Positions 11,614 through 23,156 of a stretch of 64,000 nucleotides of DNA are shown here, in pieces. The notes beneath the pieces were generated by a model. The model ran no database searches and was not told where the DNA came from. It worked only from the letters and a program-made list of their open reading frames with translations. Each line of letters begins with the position of its first letter. Positions within the stretch are counted from its first letter, which is position 1. The translations under genes were made by a program, and so were the position numbers. This DNA comes from Earliella scabrosa (lineage: Eukaryota; Basidiomycota; Agaricomycetes; Polyporales; Polyporaceae), in assembly GCA_022605405.1 (NCBI GenBank), contig JABYQQ010000037.1:62001-126000 (forward strand), written 5' to 3'.

Positions 11614-12497
11614 CTAAGCCCGCTTCGTCCCCTCCCGCTCTTCTCTCCACCGCACGAGCTGCTCGATGCTGATCATTTTGAGCCCCCACCGGTCCGCAAA
11701 CCTCCTGCACCCATTCCGGCGCATCATGCTCCCCTCCTCGTCGTCCTCCACGAGCTCGCACAGCACGCCCGCCCTCGGGAGCCCGGTAATCTCGCACAGG
11801 TCCAGCGCGGACTCGGTGTGCCCGCGGCGCGTGAGGACGCCGCCCGGCCGCGCGCGGAGGGGGACCATGTGTCCCGGGCGGGAGAACGCCTGGGCGGTGG
11901 TGGAGGGCGAGGCGAGCGCACGGACGGTGAGCGCGCGGTCGTGCGCGGAGATGCCGGTCGTCGTGCCGTGCTTGTAGTCGACGGTGACGGTGTACGCCGT
12001 CCGGTGTCTGTCCTCGTTCTCCGGGACCATCATCGGGATGGCGAGCTCTTCGAGGCGCTCGCCGGGGAGCGACACGCAAATGTAGCCGCTGGGCCGGAGT
12101 TAGGGGGGACGGAACGGTGGGGAGAGAGCGAGAGAGAGGATGGGTGGTAAGTAAGTACGCACCTGGAGTGCTTGATCATCCATGCCATTTTCTGCGTAGA
12201 GAGCGCGCTGCCGGCGATGATGAGGTCGCCCTCGTTCTCCCGGCCCTCGTCGTCCATTACGACGACGAAATCTCCGCGCGCGAAGGCGTCGATGGCGTCC
12301 TCGATGGGGTCGAAGGCGAACTCCGTCCGAACAGGTGTGCTGAGGAGCTCTTGCGGGCGTGAGGATGAGGCGGTCGCGGGGACGAGCGGAAAGTCTGTCG
12401 GGGCTCCGGCGAGTCCGTTCATCTTGCGACTTGGCGTAGGCTGAGAGACGGAAGCGGGGGACGAGGCTGAGAGGGCTACGGGCGCCATGTCTGTCAA
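11614..12497 (-). CDS. RIB3: 3,4-dihydroxy-2-butanone-4-phosphate synthase (RIB3), 269 aa
   Basis: This enzyme converts ribulose 5-phosphate to 3,4-dihydroxy-2-butanone 4-phosphate plus formate, giving the four-carbon precursor of lumazine in riboflavin synthesis. Two exons, 12497-12163 and 12088-11614, are joined over a 74-nt intron to give [20 protein letters not shown]. Family motifs are clear: [20 protein letters not shown] (acidic substrate and Mg-binding loop), [47 protein letters not shown], and MIS near the C-terminus. The first about 60 residues are a Ser/Pro/Ala-rich extension not needed for the fold, making it longer than the compact yeast enzyme. ATGs at 12497 and 12488 are both possible starts. 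It is a single-domain enzyme without the GTP cyclohydrolase II fusion found in bacteria and plants. Confidence 0.95.
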
Positions 12498-13098
12498 CGA
12501 GGACGCTGAGGCGTTGGTGTGGGAGGACGTCGGAGAGGAGATGGATGCAGAAGATGGCTGAGCATGGACGCGGAGGTCAGTGAGTACTTGTAATATTCAG
12601 CAGGACCGGGTAGTCGAGACGGCGTCGAAGTCACCGACGTCGTGAGTAAGGCCATGCGTGTGATTACCAACGGAGCCTTCGTGATCGCGCTGGGAATGAG
12701 CAAGCTGAGGCAAGCTGTGAGCAAGCAAGTCTGCGTCCGCGACGGCTCGCACGGCGTGGAAGAGTGTATTGGCGACGAGCACGGTACGCCCGCCGACGAA
12801 CGCGACTCGCGAGTGGGTCGTCGGACTCCGCCAGGACTCGGCGTAGGCGGGCGAAGAACGTGCACCTCTCATTGGTCGAGAGACATCGGTAGAGGCCGGA
12901 AGAGAGGGCCGAGGGGGACCGCGTCCAAAATTTAATCGGGAATGCGCGTCGAGCCGGCATCATCCCGGTCCTCCTCCTCCTCCTCCTCCCACCACCACCG
13001 CCCAGCGCTGCTGCTCAGACTCGGACAGGCCATCCAGTCGAGCCCATAGACGTCCTATATATTACCCCCGTAACGACCCCATAGATAATACCCACGCA
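12498..13098. promoter_or_regulatory. Divergent promoter region RIB3 / phosphate carrier
   Basis: About 600 bp separate the two start codons, which point away from each other. There are CT-rich runs (ctcctcctcctcctcctccc near 12970) ahead of the carrier start, a common promoter feature of highly expressed fungal genes. No coding sequence is recognised. Confidence 0.45.
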
Positions 13099-14665
13099 AT
13101 GGCTCACCTCGCACCCTCCGGAAAGTGGGACGCCAGGTATGTCGTTGACGTGTCAGACCCATCCCGCGCGATACCCATTCCCCGCCCTCCAGGTACCTCG
13201 GCCCCGTCCCCCACGACGCCAGCTACTACGCCAAGTGCATGCTTGGTGGTGTCCTCGCTTGTGGTGTCACCCACGCTGGCATTACCCCCCTCGACGTCAC
13301 AAAATGTAACATGCAGGTATGTGGAACTTCGTTACGACTCGTCCCATCCTTCCTCCACTTGCTGCAAGCGTTTCCAAGAAATCTTCCCCTCATCTCATTG
13401 CCAATGCGCCGACGACTTCGCCAGCGAGGTGGCAGCTTGATTGTCGGGTCTACGTTGTGCACGCATCGCGCGGTTTCGCTTCTGTTTCCTCGTGTTCTTC
13501 CTCGCCGCTTCACCGCCACTGTGTCGCGTAAATCATTCCTGCCGGTCTTTTTGCTATTCTCGATGCGCGGAGGTGCAAGCAACGCGATACATTGATTTGT
13601 CGCTTGCTCGCGCGTCATGTCGGACAATCATCGGTTTCCGACCGGCGTCCGTCTACAACAGCACGTTCAGCTGTAGGCAATCCTCCTATAATGGAGCTTA
13701 GAAGGATGCTATCCCTATCATTGGACGATGCATAGTTGCGATGATGATGGTCGCTGTTTCGGAGGCTTCGGGATCTTTTGGAAAGTCTGATCACTGACAG
13801 CCGTATCCTGGATTATAGGTCAACCCCGCCAAGTACCAGGGTCTTGTCAGCGGTCTGAGGACCATCGTCGCTGAGGAGGGTAGCAAGGGTCTCTGGAAGG
13901 GTTTCGGCCCCACCTTCGTCGGCTACTCCCTCCAGGGTCTCTTCAAGTACGGTCTCTACGAGTACTTCAAGGACCTCTACATGAACATGGCTGGCGAGGA
14001 GGCCTCCAGCAAGTACAAGGGTGCGATCTGGTTGGCGGGCTCTGCTTCTGCTGAGTTCTTCGCCGACATCGCCCTTTGCCCGCTGGAGATGACCAAGGTC
14101 AAGATCCAGACGAGCCCTGCCGGTACCTTCCCCGTCCCCATGTTCGCTGCCCTCAGCGAGATGAGCAGACTGAAGGCGGAGACCCGCTACCCCTTCGGCT
14201 CCGTCGTCCCTCTTTGGTCTCGCCAGGTGCGTTATCATGGCCGGTGTCAAGCGCCCATGATAGCTGACGTCATTTTTACCCGATTTGTAGATCCCCTACA
14301 CGATGGCGAAGTTCTTCTTCTTCGAGTACATCGTCGGCCTCTTCTACACTCACGTCTTCACCAAGCCCAAGGACACGTACGGCAAGACCACCCAGCTCGG
14401 TGTCACCTTCGCGTCCGGCTACCTCGCCGGTGTCGTCTGCGCCATCGTCTCGCACCCCGCCGACTCGCTCGTGTCGCTCATGGGCAAGCCCGCGAACCGT
14501 GGCAAGGGCCTCGGCCAGATCGCCTCGGAGACGGGTATCGTCACGCTCGCGACCAAGGGTCTCGGCACGCGTGTGATCATGATTGGTACGCTCACCGGCT
14601 TCCAGTGGTGGATCTACGACTCGTTCAAGACCGCGATGGGCATGGGTACCACCGGTGGCAAGTAA
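13099..14665 (+). CDS. PIC2: Mitochondrial phosphate (copper/phosphate) carrier, PIC2/MIR1 type, 314 aa
   Basis: This inner-membrane mitochondrial carrier (SLC25A3 family) imports phosphate for ATP synthesis; PIC2-type members also carry copper. Four exons are clear and in phase: 13099-13136, 13193-13316, 13819-14226 and 14291-14665. The three carrier repeats each keep the Px[DE]xx[KR]-like motif: [26 protein letters not shown] and [13 protein letters not shown]. Other family hallmarks are [40 protein letters not shown] and [17 protein letters not shown]. The wording is closer to PIC2 than to MIR1. Codon use is strongly biased to C-ending codons, which suggests high expression. The second intron (13317-13818) is 502 nt, far longer than the roughly 50-65 nt usual in this window. 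Confidence 0.93.
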
Positions 14666-14939
14666 GCGTGTCGCGTGTAGGTGGGGAAGGAGTAGAGGTG
14701 CGCAGGTGGTGGTGTTGGTGTGGTCGATACAATGTTCTCGCCTGTTCTATGGTAGATACTTACTCGACGCTCGACGGACATACCCCGACTTGTTTGCTTG
14801 TGTGCGGGCAGGTGCTACTCGACGCTGTGTCAGGAAAAGGAGTCGTGTTCGAGACAAAGGTACGAAGAGTTGTGCGATGCGGTATGAGTTGTAGTCGCAC
14901 TCGTAGGGGACAGATGCTCCCAGCATAATAATGTCGGTC

Positions 14940-16211
14940 TCAACCCAGATTCTCGTCCCGACCAGCCCAGTGCACGAACCCCCCACCGACCCACTCCCGC
15001 ACAATGACTTGTCCTAGCTCAGACACTTGCAGCACGCTTACTGGCGGCTGCATCTCGACTTTGAGCGCCCCTTGGGATTCCGAGGCGTGCTCCAGGACCT
15101 CCTTGAACGCAACCTGCACCGCCTGGAGCGCCGCCTCCACCTCCACCCGCGGGCCGTTGGCAGCGGGTCGCGCGTGCGTGCGCCAGTCTCCGCGCACGCG
15201 GTACGGCTGGAGGGCGAGGTGCGTCAGGCGGGGGAACAGCCGCGGCGGCGGCGGGGGTGGTGCTGCAGCTTGCACGCGATCCGTGTCACCTGGTGGGTGG
15301 TCCGACGCTCAGCGCTCAGTCAGCACTCAGAAAGTATGTCGCGAGAGATGCGCACCAGACGACGTTGAACGGGAGTCACAGATCGCCCGCTGGAGCTCCT
15401 CGGCGTACGCGCGGATCGTGTCCGAGCCCGACACGCGCAGGTGCGTGAGGCGTGGTGCGCGCATGCTCCACTGCGCGAGGTGCAGGGGCTGCGTGCTGAT
15501 GTCGATGTCGATGCCGATGCCGATGCCGATGCCGATGCCGATGAAGACGAGGTGCAGGTGCGTGAGGCGCGGGAGGCGAGGCGACGCAGGCGGGATAGGG
15601 GCCCTGCGTTCGAGTCTCGCCTGCGGGGCTGCGGTGCTCATAGCGGCTGCTGGATCCGTCGTGGTCGAGCTCGTGTCCGAGTCCGAAGGGGGGACGAGCG
15701 CGGACGTGCTCCCGACGACGGTCAGCTCCCGCAGCTCCGGCCACACGTTCTTCTCAAGAACGGACGCGGGCACTGGCAAGAGGCCGTATCGCGCGAGGCT
15801 GGGCGACACCAGAGCCAGAGATTCGAGCGAGGGCGCGACGGTCCTCAAGAGCTGCTCGAGGACCGCGGCGAATTCAATGGGCGTCTTGTCTCCGGGTGGT
15901 GGTGGGGGCGGAGGGGGTCCGCCGTCCGGGCTCCTCGTATTCCGAACATGTCGGGAGCACACGCAGAGATGGCGGATCCTGGGCGTGGCACCGTGCTCAG
16001 GACGTGCGTCGCGCGCGGTGGTGTACGCGGCCAGGAGCTGGGTGAGCTGGGAGGGGTGCCCGGAGGTGAGCACGACGGAGTCGAAGCGAGTTCCGCGGGC
16101 GACCTCTCGGAAGCGCTTGGAGACGAGCGAGAGACTGCAGCCCGTGCGGCCGCCGTCGGTGCATGCGAAGGCGGCGATCTTCTCGAGGAGCTCGAACGGG
16201 AGCGTCTCCAT
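14940..16211 (-). CDS. F-box-like domain protein, tandem copy A (401 aa)
   Basis: Two exons, 16211-15356 and 15289-14940, share intron position and phase with the neighbouring copy at 16704-17983. The N-terminus METLPFELLEKIAAFACTDG, then SLSLVSKRFREVARGTRF, is an F-box-like module that would bind Skp1 in SCF ligases (inferred from the family). A variable region follows, and then segments resembling a short leucine-rich solenoid (LPRLTHLHLVFIG, APRLTHLRVSG, FPRLTHLALQPY). The C-terminus REWVGGGFVHWAGRDENLG is nearly identical in both copies. This copy holds an in-frame hexanucleotide microsatellite coding alternating Ile-Gly, absent in the sister copy. The ATG at 16211 was chosen because the sister starts at the same residue and upstream sequence diverges. 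Confidence 0.85.
15497..15544 (+). repeat. In-frame hexanucleotide microsatellite (gatgcc)n
   Basis: About seven near-perfect units of gatgcc/gatgtc lie inside the F-box copy A. On the coding (minus) strand they encode an alternating Ile-Gly then Ile-Asp run. The same place in the sister gene reads only IGVGVV, so the array expanded after the duplication. Confidence 0.9.
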
Positions 16212-16703
16212 CCTAGCTCGGAGGTGGTCAGTCCCCAAAGAGGGTCGATATTGAGGAACCAGGGGTGGGCCTACTAGACAGAAGTAGCTCACAACTAGAG
16301 AAGGTACGGGCGAAGAGAGTGAGGGCGAGGATGAGTGGTAGACGGGCACGGACAAGGAGAGACACGCCTCCGACCGACTGGTGCGTACACGAGTCTGCGT
16401 GGGCTGGAATTGTTCGGAATACGCCGCCGCCTCGAGGAACAAACCCACACTGCATGTGGTGGTTGGCGGCTGCCTCGCCCCTCGTATCTGCCATTGACTT
16501 ACCCCCCGTCCTGAGCGGACCCGTAGCATGTCATGAGCCGGTGCATGCGGTTGGGTTGATACTGTTCATGTTGACGAAACCGTCGCCGCGGTAACGATGA
16601 GACGACTGTCTCTGCGACTCGGCTCTCAACGACATCGCACAATACGAGTTCTAGTCGAACTCGTGAGGGGCAGATGATGCTCCCAGCATACTTGATGTCG
16701 TTC
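16212..16703. other. Spacer between tandem F-box copies (part of duplicated unit)
   Basis: This is the promoter of copy A and the 3' flank of copy B. Much of it, including cactgcatgtggtggttg and ctcggctctcaacgaca, recurs at 18180-18420 upstream of copy B, showing that the duplication took non-coding DNA as well. Confidence 0.7.
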
Positions 16704-17983
16704 TCAACCCAGATTCTCGTCCCGACCAGCCCAGCGTACGAACCCCCCACCGACCCACTCCCGCACAGCGAGCTGCCCCAGCTCAGACACATGCAGCACG
16801 CCCACCGTCGGCTGCACCTCGACTTTGAGCGCCCCTGGGGATTCCGAGGCATGCTCCAGGACCTCCTTGAACGCGAGCTGCACCGTCTTGAGCGCAGCCT
16901 GCACCTGCGCCCCGCTCGCGACGGCGTGCTCGTGCGTGCCCTTGCCCGCGCGCAGGCGGTACGGTTGGATGGCGAGGTGCGTCAGGCGGGGGAAGAGCTG
17001 CGACGGGGTCGGAGGCGAGAGCAGGGGCGGGGGTGCGTCCACGAGATCCGTGTCACCTGGTGGGTGGTCCGACGCTCAGCGCTCAACACTCAGAAAGGAT
17101 ATCGCGAGAGATGCGTACCACTGGTCGACGTTGAACGGGAGCCACAGACCGCCCGCTGGAGCTCCTCAGCGAACTCGCGCATAGTGTCCGGGCCCGACAC
17201 CCGCAGATGTGTGAGGCACGGCACGCACACGCTCCACTGAGCGAGGTGTAGAGGCTGCGTAACGACGCCGACGCCGATGGTGACGAGGTGCAGGTGGGTG
17301 AGGCGCGGGAGGCGCGGCGACGCAGATGTGAGAGGGACCCCGCGCCGACCGCGTTCCAGTCTCGACTGTGAGGCCGCCGGTGTGGTAGTGCTCGCAGGAG
17401 GGAGCGGCGACCGTGCAGCTGCTGGACCCGTCGTATTCGAGCCCAAGTCGGACGGGGGAACAAGCGTCGATGCACTTCCGACGATCGTCAGCTCCCGCAA
17501 CTCCGGCCACACGTTCTTTTCCAGCAGAGACGCAGGGACCGGCAAGAAGCCAGGATATGCAAGGCGGGTCGACACCAGCGCCAGCGACTCGAGCTCGGGC
17601 GCGACGGTCCTCAAGAGCTGCTCGAGGACCGCGGTGAATTCGAAACGACGCGTGCTCTCTCCAAGTGGAGGCGTGGTAGGGCGGCCGTGCCCGCTCCTCA
17701 TATTCGAATGTCGTCGGCTTGCGTCCGAGCACACGCAGAGATGGCGGATCCTGGGCATGGCGCCGTGCTCGGGACGTGCATCGCGCGCGGTGGTATACGC
17801 GGCGAGGAACTGGGCGAGCTGGGAGGGGTGCCCGGACGTGAGCGCGACGGAGGCGAAGCGGGTGCCGCGGGCGACCTCTCGGAAGCGCTTGGAGACGAGC
17901 GAGAGGCTGCAACCCGTGCGGCCGCCGTCGGTGCACGCGAAGGCGGCGATCTGCTCGAGGAGCTCGAACGGTAGTGTCTCCAT
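16704..17983 (-). CDS. F-box-like domain protein, tandem copy B (405 aa)
   Basis: Exons 17983-17119 and 17056-16704 join over a 62-nt intron at the same codon as in copy A (SG/DTD). The F-box-like start METLPFELLEQIAAFACTDG and the segment SLVSKRFREVARGTRFASVA are nearly identical to copy A. The middle is more divergent, with Ser/Thr/Pro-rich linkers, and the C-terminus REWVGGGFVRWAGRDENLG is conserved. The role is inferred to be substrate recognition in an SCF ubiquitin ligase; no substrate can be named. Both copies keep open frames and splice sites, so both are probably expressed. The upstream extension of the open frame beyond the ATG at 17983 looks non-coding (Ser-rich, promoter-like). 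Confidence 0.85.
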
Positions 17984-18502
17984 CCTAGCTGATCTGAGGA
18001 GGTGGTCAGTCGAAGAAGACGAGGATCGATTCGACGAGGATGGCTTTGAGCTAGACAGTGATATCGGTGAATGAGTGAGTGATAGAGACCAGAGAGACAC
18101 GAGTGGCGACCGACCGACCTCGACCGACCCACGGGTATGCACACGAGTCTACGTCGACCGGGATAGTTCGGTATTCGCCGCGTCAAGGAACAACCCACGC
18201 TGCATGTGGTGGTTGAGAAGCACGGCTAGCAGCTCCTCGCCCCTCGTCCAGCTCTGCAATCTGCCACTTTGTCCGGTCTCGAGCGGAGCGCGCACCCCGC
18301 AGCATGAGCCAGCGTATGCGGTTGGACTGATATAGCTCATGTTGGCGAGACCGTCGCCGCCGTAGGGCCGCATACGATGGGACGCCGATGGTCTCCGCGA
18401 CTCGGCTCTCAACGACATCCCAGTAGCAAGATCATTATACGAAGGGGACATGAGGGGACGTTATTGAGGCATATCGTAGTCGTGACACGCCACCCTGGCT
18501 CA
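17984..18502. other. Upstream flank of F-box copy B, end of duplicated unit
   Basis: Contains sequence repeated at 16212-16640. Similarity to the first unit stops shortly after ctcggctctcaacgacatc near 18420. No gene is seen. The stop of the next gene is at 18503. Confidence 0.6.
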
Positions 18503-21275
18503 TTACAGCTTCTTGACAGAATCCTCCTCCGAGACGAGCATGCCCGTGTCCGCGTACGAGCGGTGCTTCTTCGCCCACGCAACGGCGTCGCGCCTGCCCG
18601 TGGTAACGTCCACGCCTGCACACAGCCATCAGCCTCACGCCCCGCACAAACGACACAAGGCGAAGAAGAGAGAGAGCGCGCACGCACCGAACCAGATCAC
18701 CAAACTCGCGCAGACGCAGAGTGCAAAGAGGAACGGGAAGCCCTTCCAGTTGTCCCCACTTCGGTCGATGATCGCCTGGATGACATTCGGGCCGATCATG
18801 GACGACGCGCGGTTCGAGAGCCCGAAGAGGCCGAAGAACATGTTATCGAACCCCGGCGGGGTCAGCTCGGCCATCATCGTCTGCGAGAAGGCGTAGTAGG
18901 GCGCCTGGAAGAGCCCGAAGACGACGTTGTACGCCCAGAACTCCCAGACGTTGTGGAAGCTGAGAGTGGGATGAGTGGCCAGTTGGGAATGCGATGATGC
19001 GAGAGATGCAGGACGCACCCGAACTTCGTGGTCCAGATTCCAATCATGCCCCAGAGGGGGATGAGGATGGTCACGACATTCGTGACGACGAACTGCACGG
19101 GTAAAGTTAGGGATAGGGGGCCATGAGAACTCCATCGTGGGCATACCATCTTCTTGGTGCTAATCTTCCAGTACTTCTGAATGTACCAGAAGCCCAGCGT
19201 GCTGGCGGTAGACGTGACAGCCTGGGACAGTCCGAGATAGGTATTCTGGAGGAACGAGAACTGGAACTTGTCGTTCTGGCAGATCGAGACCAGTGTGCCG
19301 GTTGTGTTCAAGCCCTGCCCCGTACACGCGTCAATTCTAGGTGATCGGAGGCAGAACGAGGCAAGGACCTACGTCAGCTAAGAGGAAGAACGCGAAGAGG
19401 TACACGAAGGTGTAGGGCAGCTTCTTGTACTGCTTGAACGCGATCCAGATTTGCTTCCATCCAATCGTCAAGTAGTGTTCTCCCTTCGGAAGAGTAGGCC
19501 CAGGACGCGGCTGCTGGAAGATAACTGCATACAGTCAGTCTCGCATGCATACACAGCGTGACAGAATACGGTAGTTTCAGCTTACACCACCAGATTCCAG
19601 TCAGGACCCAGTAACCATTAATCCTGCATCGGCGTCAGCGGGTGAAGACGGCAAGCTCTCAGGATCCTACTCACAGGACAATGACGTAGTTGTTGACCCT
19701 CGGATCGTTCGCGAGGGGCAGCAATAGAGACAGGTTGAGAGCGAGAGTCACAATGTAACCAATGTTGCTATGCATCTAAAGTCAAGATCGTCAGTATTAT
19801 TGCATGCAGGAGACAGCCCGACGAAGCCCTTGCGCGGGAGGACGACTCACCGTGCTGATGTTGCTAATCCGGTTCTTCTCGAGGCTCTCCTCAACCTCGT
19901 ACTCCTCGACGGGAATCTCGCCCTTCTCGTACTTCTCGCGTAGGTCACGCGCGTGCTTTGTGTTCCGGGCGAGCCGAGGGAACACTGCGGCGTAGAATAC
20001 GAGAGTCGCTCCATAAGAGATAAAGCCGACCATGTACAGCGCCATCGCGACACCCCACCTATCCGGTGCTGATAGAGTTGCGTCGTCGTCAGCATTACAT
20101 ATCAAAACACAAGAGGCGCTATTGCTTTGCGCCGGCCTGACAGGCGGACAGGTAATCAAGTGAACAGACGGAGTCTGCGCCTTGTGTTAATTCAAAGGCA
20201 CGGTCTTGCCGGGATGCTTGGTCAGCACCGGACTGGACGTTCATATAGTATGGCCACTGCGGGTTCATACGGTCGTAGCACCTGCGGCTGGTGGCTCGAT
20301 GCTTACGCTGGGTGCCAGTGGCCGGACTGCGTTCCAGCCACTGGCTCCGAGCAAGTGGAACACACAGGGTATACCGGGTGGCCCAAGGCCATATTCGTGG
20401 CCATCTGCTCAAGTAAATGAGTTGTAGGGAAACAGACGTACAGGTCAAGGACATGCTCGCGAACTGGGCACCCCAACAGATAACTGTGAGGATGAGCAGG
20501 AGCCACCTTCCGAAGGTCCCATAGTCTGCGGCAGACCCGATGGTGGTGAAAATCAACGTCATGACCTGCGAGCGTATGAATGGGTTCATGCAGCGAAACC
20601 AGATTCTGACTGCGTAACGTACCGCGAAGCTGACGCCGTTGGCGACGAGTACGACTGAGCTGACGGTCTTGTGACCACCGGCCCAGGGGAGGACGCATTG
20701 GCCTGAGGAACCCTCGGCAGAACAACTTGAGCCTGGTCCCTTGGCGGGGTCATACCCCGCAGCGTTGGCGAGAGACTGGAACAGGGTCATGGAGAAGCCT
20801 GGATGCATGCATGCATGAATTCGATGCGAGACGGGTAAGTCCCCGGTGTGAATACTGACCGTTGGGTCCGACTCCCTATATGTGCGTATTCTCATGAGTG
20901 CGAACGTACTAGTAGCGTGCGCCGCGTCCACGTACATTATCTCCATTGTAGTACACTTGAGAAGACGTCCTAGTCAGCGATTTCCCTCCCCACTTTCGCA
21001 AGTACAGACGACGCACAATAGTAGCTCCACAATTCCTATCCCGTGCGCGAAGCAGTGATGCTTTCAATATCTCCGACTTCTCGAGAGCAATAACGCGGTA
21101 GACGCACCTTTCGAGTGACGATTGGCTCGTCCTTCCTCACCGGCGCAATCGCGACCTCGACCTCGGGATCATCAGAGACCTTCCCGGAGCTCCTCGACCC
21201 GTCCCTCGTCTCCGTGGTCACCAACGGCTCCGGCGCGACCTCTGGCAAGTTCTCGGGCATACGCTGGCGCGACAT
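18503..21275 (-). CDS. ATG22: Atg22-like vacuolar membrane transporter (major facilitator)
   Basis: The Atg22 family exports amino acids from the vacuole after autophagic breakdown. About a dozen short exons are needed. The N-terminus MSRQRMPENLPEVAPEPLVT is cytosolic; the first conserved stretch is KELWSYYC near 21020, followed by a tiny exon coding GVGPNG near 20865. Diagnostic pieces in order are SLANAAGYDPAKGPGSSC, GHKTVSSVVLVANGVSFAV, TIGSAADYGTFGRWLLLILT, HARDLREKYEKGEI (the cytosolic loop), LPYTFVYLFAFFLLADGLN, FSFLQNTYLGLSQAVTSTA, PLWGMIGIWTTKFG, GLFQAPYYAFSQTMMAELTP and FGLFGLSNRASSMIGPNVIQ. About twelve hydrophobic segments are visible. The C-terminus ends SEEDSVKKL. Family and orientation are certain; some exon edges in the middle are approximate. 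Confidence 0.88.
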
Positions 21276-23156
21276 CGCTCGTCTTGACTCTTGACTCTCT
21301 TCGGGAGGTTATGGTCGGAGAGTGGAGGAGACAGAGGACTTATCTCGTCGACGTTTGGGCTTAAGAGGCCACAGGTGGCTCGCCCGGGCCGCTGACGGCA
21401 TATATAGCATCCTCGATGCTCGAGTTGTTAGGCGTGCGAGAAAAAATGGGAGCTCGACCTGCGCTAGGTTATCAGATGATGGGCGAGGTCGCATGATAGC
21501 GTCGCCTACAGATAGCTCGACAGCGCGCACTAGCGTGGTAGATATGGCATGGGGGTACAAGCAGAGATGCACGCGCAGCTGCGCACCAAATTCAAGGTCT
21601 GAAGACACCGACGGCAGATTGATGGATCATGGCAAGTAGTGGCAAGCGGGAGGGATAAGCGCGTGGTCTAGGCAGGCACGACGGGCATACTTACTAGAAT
21701 TGAGTCGTGCTACGAGCGTCTCACAAGCCTGGTTACAAGCTCTACTTATCCGCGGTAAGTACTGTTTGAAGGCCCCATACAACTGGCGACTATAGCTGGT
21801 ACTAATTTTTCGGCCCGGTTCAGGACCGGAGTACTAGTGTGCGAGTACTTCCTGTGAACTGGTTGATCGAGCCTACTACATACATGGTACGATATGAACC
21901 CCAGTGAGAACCCGCGGCATTCCCTCACATTTGTGTGCATTTAGCGACACGGGCGGATACTTTGTGTATGTGCATGTAAGCAAATGTTAGTCAATGGTCA
22001 CCAATGCAGGATTGGCAGTGAAGCCCACAGCGAAATGCAGAGAAATACTTTACCTTACTTCTGTAAACATTTGCATACATGGGGTGCTTGTATGATCATT
22101 TTTGACACGGAACGGGCACGGCAATGCATGGTAATGTATCGGATCGTCATTGAATGTAAGAGGATGTCTACGCAGCCCCGCGCGCGCCCGCCTCGCACCC
22201 TGCACGCCGCGCGCCCGCTCGTCTCCGCTCACCTGTCCGCCTGTGTGCCCGCATGCCCGCTTACCCGGACCCCGTGTGCTGCTCTCCTAGTATCCGCGCG
22301 CCCGCGCACCTGTCCACCCGAGCCCCACTTACCTATCCGCCCGCGCCCGCACCTGTCCACCCGCATGCCCGTCGTCGCCTGCCCGCTCGCACACCCGTCC
22401 GCCTGCCCGCGTACCCGTTTGCCCGTCCGCCCACCACCCGCTTGCGCCGTCCGCCCACCCACCCATCCATCGCCCGTTCGCATAGCCTCCGCTCATCCGT
22501 TCACCTGCCCTGTCCACTCGCTCGTCTGGCTGCGCCCGCACTCCTACCGGATTGCCGGTCCAACGCCCGTGCGCTCTAGGCTTGAATCCCTCTGGCCTCA
22601 TCGTCCACTTGAGATCGTCTTTTGCTTTCAGCTTGTTCTGTCCACATCGGCAGGGAAAATGAAAGGATGAGAAGGCAGGGACTCACCCATATCGCAAGGC
22701 ATGGTCGTGGTAGAGGATAAGTCGACGACGCGGACGTGGCGAGCCTGAGCCAAAGGCGGCGTGAATGGAGTCGATGACGTCAGAAGGGGCCGGCCCAAGT
22801 CGAGCGCCCATTAGAAAGCCTTGCCACACAGTAGCGCTCTCGAGTTCAGGTCATACAATACAAGCTCTAATGAAAGTTACCTTCGACTTTCGAGTTATAA
22901 AAGCAGAGAAATGGAAGAGTTGTTGCAGATTGACTTGCAAGAAAACGAATTCCATTCCCTTCAATTCCGTGAAGTCGTGTCAAATTGACGTACAAAAATA
23001 GCATGAAAGCGCTCGTGTGATAGGTCGAAAGGACCGCAATGTTTTTGAATGTATGCAAATGCACAGGAATGCGGCGGGTTTTCACTGGGTATGAACCATC
23101 GAGATGTCGGTACTGGTAACTGGATCGGTGTTCGACGGCGCGGCTGATGTAAGTGT
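21276..23156. other. Long intergenic region with a C-rich low-complexity block
   Basis: About 1.9 kb without a recognisable gene. The block 22170-22570 is made of short words such as cccgc, gtccg and caccc with very few G on some stretches. It opens frames on both strands, which are compositional artefacts. The rest is unremarkable AT-richer spacer. Confidence 0.55.
22170..22570 (+). repeat. Degenerate C-rich minisatellite-like block
   Basis: About 400 bp dominated by loosely repeated words (cacctgtccgcc, cgcccgca, cccgctcgcacacccg). No exact period is visible by eye. Strand asymmetry is strong, with C well above G on the plus strand. Confidence 0.7.

Noticed and set aside
22050..22670. Several long Pro/Ala/Arg-rich frames on both strands
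   Set aside because: Produced by the C-rich low-complexity block, which leaves all frames open.
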